Shown here piece by piece: positions 61,438 to 64,000 of a DNA stretch of 64,000 nucleotides. Positions within the stretch are counted from its first letter, which is position 1, and every line of letters starts with the position of its first letter. The translations under genes and the position numbers were made by a program. This DNA comes from Thalassobaculum fulvum (GTDB taxonomy: Bacteria > Pseudomonadota > Alphaproteobacteria > Thalassobaculales > Thalassobaculaceae), in NCBI RefSeq assembly GCF_014652915.1, contig NZ_BMZS01000009.1, positions 124,001-188,000 of the forward strand, in the 5' to 3' direction. The notes under the pieces are model-generated. The model made no database searches. It saw only the letters and a program-made list of their open reading frames with translations, and was not told where the DNA came from.

Positions 61438-62802
61438 TCAGTACCGCAGTTCCTCGAAGGCCGGATCGACCGAGCGGCCCCAGCGCGACTCGTAGGCTTC
61501 CAGCAGTTCCTCGGCCGGCGTCCGGCCCGAGGCCGCAATGGTGTCGAGGACCGACAGGAAGCCGGTCTCGTCGTTGCCCGAGCTGTCCAGGCGCCTGCGC
61601 CGGCGCAGGCCCTCGCGGGCCAGGGCCAGCACGTCCTTCGACCAGTCCGCCAGGGAGCGGCCGCGGAACTCCACCTTCAGGCCGTCGCGCGGCACGGCGT
61701 CGCGCAGCATCTGGTGCTCTTCCACGGTCCAGTCGCGGCACAGCTGCCAGGCCTGGTCCTGCACCCCTTTGTCGTACAGCAGCCCGACCCACAGGGCCGG
61801 CAGGGCACACAGCCGGTTCCACGGGCCGCCGTCGGCGCCGCGCATCTCCATGTACTTCTTCAGGCGGACTTCCTGGAACACCGTGGTGGTGTGGTCCGAC
61901 CAGTCGCCCATGAAGGCGGTATGGCCGGCCGCCTCCGGCAGGGTGCCGGCCATGAAGTCGCGGAAGCTCTTGCCGGCGACGTCGATGTAGGAGTCGTCGC
62001 GGTAGATGAAGTACATCGGCACGTCGAGCAGGTAGTCGACGTAGCGCTCGAACCCGAAGCCGTCCTCGAACACGAACGGCAGCATGCCGCAGCGGTCCGG
62101 GTCGGTATCGGTCCAGACATGGCTGCGGAAGGACAGGAACCCGGAAGGCTTGCCCTCGTAGAACGGCGAGTTGGCGAACAGCGCGGTCGCCAGCGGCTGC
62201 AGCGCCAGGCTGATCCGGTACTTCTCGACCATGTCGGCTTCCGACTCGAAGTCGAGATTGACCTGCACCGTGCAGGTCCGCTTCATCATGTCGATGCCGA
62301 GATTGCCCTTGGTCGGCATGTACCGCTTCATGATCCCGTAGCGGCCCTTCGGCATCCAGCCGATGTCCTCGCGGGTCCATTTCGGGTCGAAGCCGAGCCC
62401 GAGCATGCCGGTGCCGAGCTCGCCGCACACCTCGCGGACCTGGGCGAGGTGGGTGTGCACCTCGCTGCAGGTCTGGTGCAGGTTGTCGAGCGGTGCCCCG
62501 GACAGCTCGAACTGGCCGCCCGGCTCGAGCGTGATCGCACAGCCGCCGTGGGTGAGTGCGATGGTGTTGTCGCCCTCCTTGATCGGCTCCCAGCCGAACC
62601 GGGTCAGGGCGTCCAGGATGGCGCCGATGCCGTCGGAGCCCTCGTAGGGCAGCCGCTTCAGGTCGGAGAGCCGGAACGCGAACTTCTCGTGCTCGGTGCC
62701 GATCCGCCAGCGATCGCGCGGCTTGACGGCGGACGAGAACCACTCGATCAGCTGCGCCTTGTCGGTGATCGGCGCGCCTTGGTCTTCGGGGGGACGGGAC
62801 AT
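61438..62802 (-). CDS. gshA: Glutamate-cysteine ligase
   Basis: A 454-residue enzyme of the plant/alphaproteobacterial GshA type, the first step of glutathione synthesis. Motifs: G-T-E-H-E-K-F-A-F near 38-46, E-P-G-G-Q-F-E-L-S-G near 95, and M-K-R-T-C-T-V-Q-V-N near 172 in the substrate region. Length matches this group. Good GGAG ribosome site. It follows rsmE by 13 bp. A glutathione-based thiol system agrees with the GST gene in the window. Confidence 0.95.
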   Translation of the reverse strand: MSRPPEDQGAPITDKAQLIEWFSSAVKPRDRWRIGTEHEKFAFRLSDLKRLPYEGSDGIGAILDALTRFGWEPIKEGDNTIALTHGGCAITLEPGGQFELSGAPLDNLHQTCSEVHTHLAQVREVCGELGTGMLGLGFDPKWTREDIGWMPKGRYGIMKRYMPTKGNLGIDMMKRTCTVQVNLDFESEADMVEKYRISLALQPLATALFANSPFYEGKPSGFLSFRSHVWTDTDPDRCGMLPFVFEDGFGFERYVDYLLDVPMYFIYRDDSYIDVAGKSFRDFMAGTLPEAAGHTAFMGDWSDHTTTVFQEVRLKKYMEMRGADGGPWNRLCALPALWVGLLYDKGVQDQAWQLCRDWTVEEHQMLRDAVPRDGLKVEFRGRSLADWSKDVLALAREGLRRRRRLDSSGNDETGFLSVLDTIAASGRTPAEELLEAYESRWGRSVDPAFEELRY

Positions 62803-62815
62803 GCGTGCTCCGCAC

Positions 62816-63580
62816 TCAATCGGTTGAGGTCCGCCAATCGCCGGCTACCGCCTGCCAGACGGCAAGCGCCGCCAACGCGGCGGTATCGGCACGCAGGAGC
62901 CGAGGCCCCAGACCGACGGCGGTAACAAAGGGCAGCGACCGGAGGCGGTCAAGTTCCTCCTCGGCAAAGCCTCCTTCCGGTCCGATCACGAATCCGGCAC
63001 GCTGGCGCATTGCCGGCCCGGCGGCGGCCAGGGCCTCGGCGATTCCGGGCACGCCGCCGGCCGCACCGGTCTCGTCGCACAGCAGCATCGGCCGGTCGGC
63101 CGGCCACTGCTCGATCATCCGGTCCAGGGTCGTCGGCTCCCGCACTTCGGGAACGGTCAGGCGCTCCGACTGCTCGGCCGCCTCGACCGCGTTGGCGGCC
63201 AGCCGGTCGGTATTCACCCGGTCGACCATGGTGCGGCGGGTCATGATCGGCCACAGCACCGAGACGCCGAGCTCGGCGGCCTTCTGGGCGGTGAAGTCGA
63301 TGCGGGCGCGCTTGATCGGCGCGAAGGCGAGCCAGAGGTCCGGTTCCGGCCGCTGATCGCGGGTCCGGCGCTCGGCGGTCAGGGTCGCGCGGGACTTGGC
63401 GAGGCCGTCGATCCGGGCCAGCCACTCGCCGTCGCGGCCGTTGAACAGCGCCACCGCCTCGCCGGGGCCCAGCCGCAGCACGCTGCGCAGGTAGTGGGCC
63501 TGCCCGCCGTCGAGCTCGACCGCGACGCCCTCGGCCAGGGGCGCCGTGACGTACAGCCGGGTTTCGATGCCGTCCTTCAT
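62816..63580 (-). CDS. rsmE: 16S rRNA (uracil1498-N3)-methyltransferase RsmE
   Basis: A 254-residue SPOUT-class methyltransferase that modifies U1498 of 16S rRNA. An N-terminal PUA-like domain (1-70) is followed by the trefoil-knot domain with G-F-V-I-G-P-E-G-G-F near 205 and L-G-P-R-L-L-R-A-D-T-A near 230, the SAM-binding signatures. ATG 63580 is used; the longer frame is arginine- and glycine-rich without homology. It precedes gshA by 13 bp. Confidence 0.95.
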   Translation of the reverse strand: MKDGIETRLYVTAPLAEGVAVELDGGQAHYLRSVLRLGPGEAVALFNGRDGEWLARIDGLAKSRATLTAERRTRDQRPEPDLWLAFAPIKRARIDFTAQKAAELGVSVLWPIMTRRTMVDRVNTDRLAANAVEAAEQSERLTVPEVREPTTLDRMIEQWPADRPMLLCDETGAAGGVPGIAEALAAAGPAMRQRAGFVIGPEGGFAEEELDRLRSLPFVTAVGLGPRLLRADTAALAALAVWQAVAGDWRTSTD

Positions 63581-63648
63581 AGCGGGGGTGTAGCGCCCGG
63601 CCCGGCCGGGGACAAGCGCGGCCCGATCCTGTCGGATCCGGCCGCCCG

Positions 63649-63690
63649 CAACTGGCCCGCTTCCTGCTGCAACTGGCCCGCTTCCTGCTA
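63649..63690. repeat. 21-bp direct repeat (x2)
   Basis: CAACTGGCCCGCTTCCTGCT plus one base occurs twice in direct succession with one mismatch at the last base. It lies 11 bp before the PilZ-domain gene start, in its likely promoter region. Confidence 0.85.
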
Positions 63691-63701
63691 GTGTTTGCGA
63701 T

Positions 63702-64000
63702 ATGCGGATTCCGTTCCTGTCACGCCCCAGCACCCCGGTCGTCGAGCGTCGCCGGCAGCCCCGCCTGCGGCCGCACGGCGACAGCTACGCCCGGATCGAC
63801 GGCCGCGACTTCGCGCTCCGGAACTGGTCCGAGGACGGCCTGCTGATCGCCCCCTATGTCGGGGCGCTGGTGCCCGGCCAGCGGGCGACGCTGGCGGTGG
63901 TGATCCGGGACTGGCACGATCCCGACGGAACCCTGTGCCTGGAGAACCTCGCCGTGACCATCCTGCGTATCGACGGCCTCGGCATGGCCGTCCGGTTCCG
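63702..64000 (+). CDS. PilZ domain protein (3' end beyond window)
   Basis: About 99 residues are visible. R-R-R-Q-P-R-L-R near 17-24 carries the R-x-x-x-R motif that binds cyclic di-GMP, and N-W-S-E-D-G-L-L-I near 41-49 corresponds to the D/N-x-S-x-x-G motif, so a working PilZ domain is expected. The window ends before the stop codon. It is divergent from rsmE. It could be a c-di-GMP effector matching the HD-GYP enzyme 5 kb away, but no link is shown. Confidence 0.75.
   Translation, partial: MRIPFLSRPSTPVVERRRQPRLRPHGDSYARIDGRDFALRNWSEDGLLIAPYVGALVPGQRATLAVVIRDWHDPDGTLCLENLAVTILRIDGLGMAVRF

Noticed and set aside
58185-61538. 1117-residue minus-strand frame
   Set aside because: It runs antisense through the HD-GYP and MFS genes, and has no recognisable domain.

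Overview
The window is GC-rich (roughly 70 percent by eye), densely coded chromosomal DNA with no gap between genes above about 300 bp. Gene content and order point to an alphaproteobacterium, most likely a member of Rhodospirillales or a close relative. The signs are a YejABEF importer, a stand-alone clpS, the run membrane cytochrome c / kdsB / prephenate dehydratase, the block tldD-coxB-coxA-ctaB-coxF-ctaG-coxC-DUF983-surf1, the thrC-M16 peptidase pair, a rsmE-gshA pair, and two CtrA-like half-site pairs. No tRNA, rRNA, transposase, phage gene or CRISPR array was recognised.

Layout. 1-6.1 kb: the 3' part of a MarR-type regulator, then the yejABEF peptide importer. 6.1-9.1 kb: clpS and a glutathione S-transferase on the minus strand, then two tandem 310-residue D-2-hydroxyacid dehydrogenases. 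9.3-12.1 kb (minus): cytochrome c, histidinol-phosphatase-like phosphatase and a Tat-exported flavin amine oxidase. 12.3-16.1 kb: kdsB, pheA, a GIY-YIG gene enclosed by 36-bp inverted repeats, nudC and an Lrp/AsnC regulator. 16.3-19.7 kb: fused indolepyruvate ferredoxin oxidoreductase, divergent from that regulator. 19.7-21.6 kb: a chemoreceptor with a small exported partner. 21.7-29.7 kb: tldD, then the aa3-type cytochrome oxidase genes and their assembly factors.

29.7-38.8 kb: a mixed block (M32 carboxypeptidase, lone FabF with a MarR regulator, two citrate synthase homologues sharing a divergent operator, a VapBC45-like toxin-antitoxin pair, and a three-gene operon with a DUF1932 dehydrogenase). 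It separates surf1 from thrC, which are close together in many relatives. 38.9-41.6 kb: thrC and the M16 peptidase.

41.6-52.7 kb: small-molecule metabolism. A minus-strand operon (Gfo/Idh/MocA oxidoreductase, KstD-like flavoprotein, type II dehydroquinase) lies opposite a sugar phosphate isomerase-like TIM barrel. Then come an AbrB-type membrane protein, a TauD-type dioxygenase with a nucleotidyltransferase, an MBL hydrolase, a GNAT, a second TIM barrel and an intradiol dioxygenase. 52.8-57.3 kb: two paralogous FkbM-like proteins on either side of a Na+/H+ antiporter. 57.3-64 kb: a VIT-family transporter, a PAS/HD-GYP protein, a broken GNAT gene, an MFS transporter, gshA, rsmE and the start of a PilZ-domain gene cut by the window end.

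A family of about 90-190 bp palindromic intergenic elements recurs at least seven times, mostly where two genes converge. The likely function is transcript ending or structured 3' ends, but this is inference.
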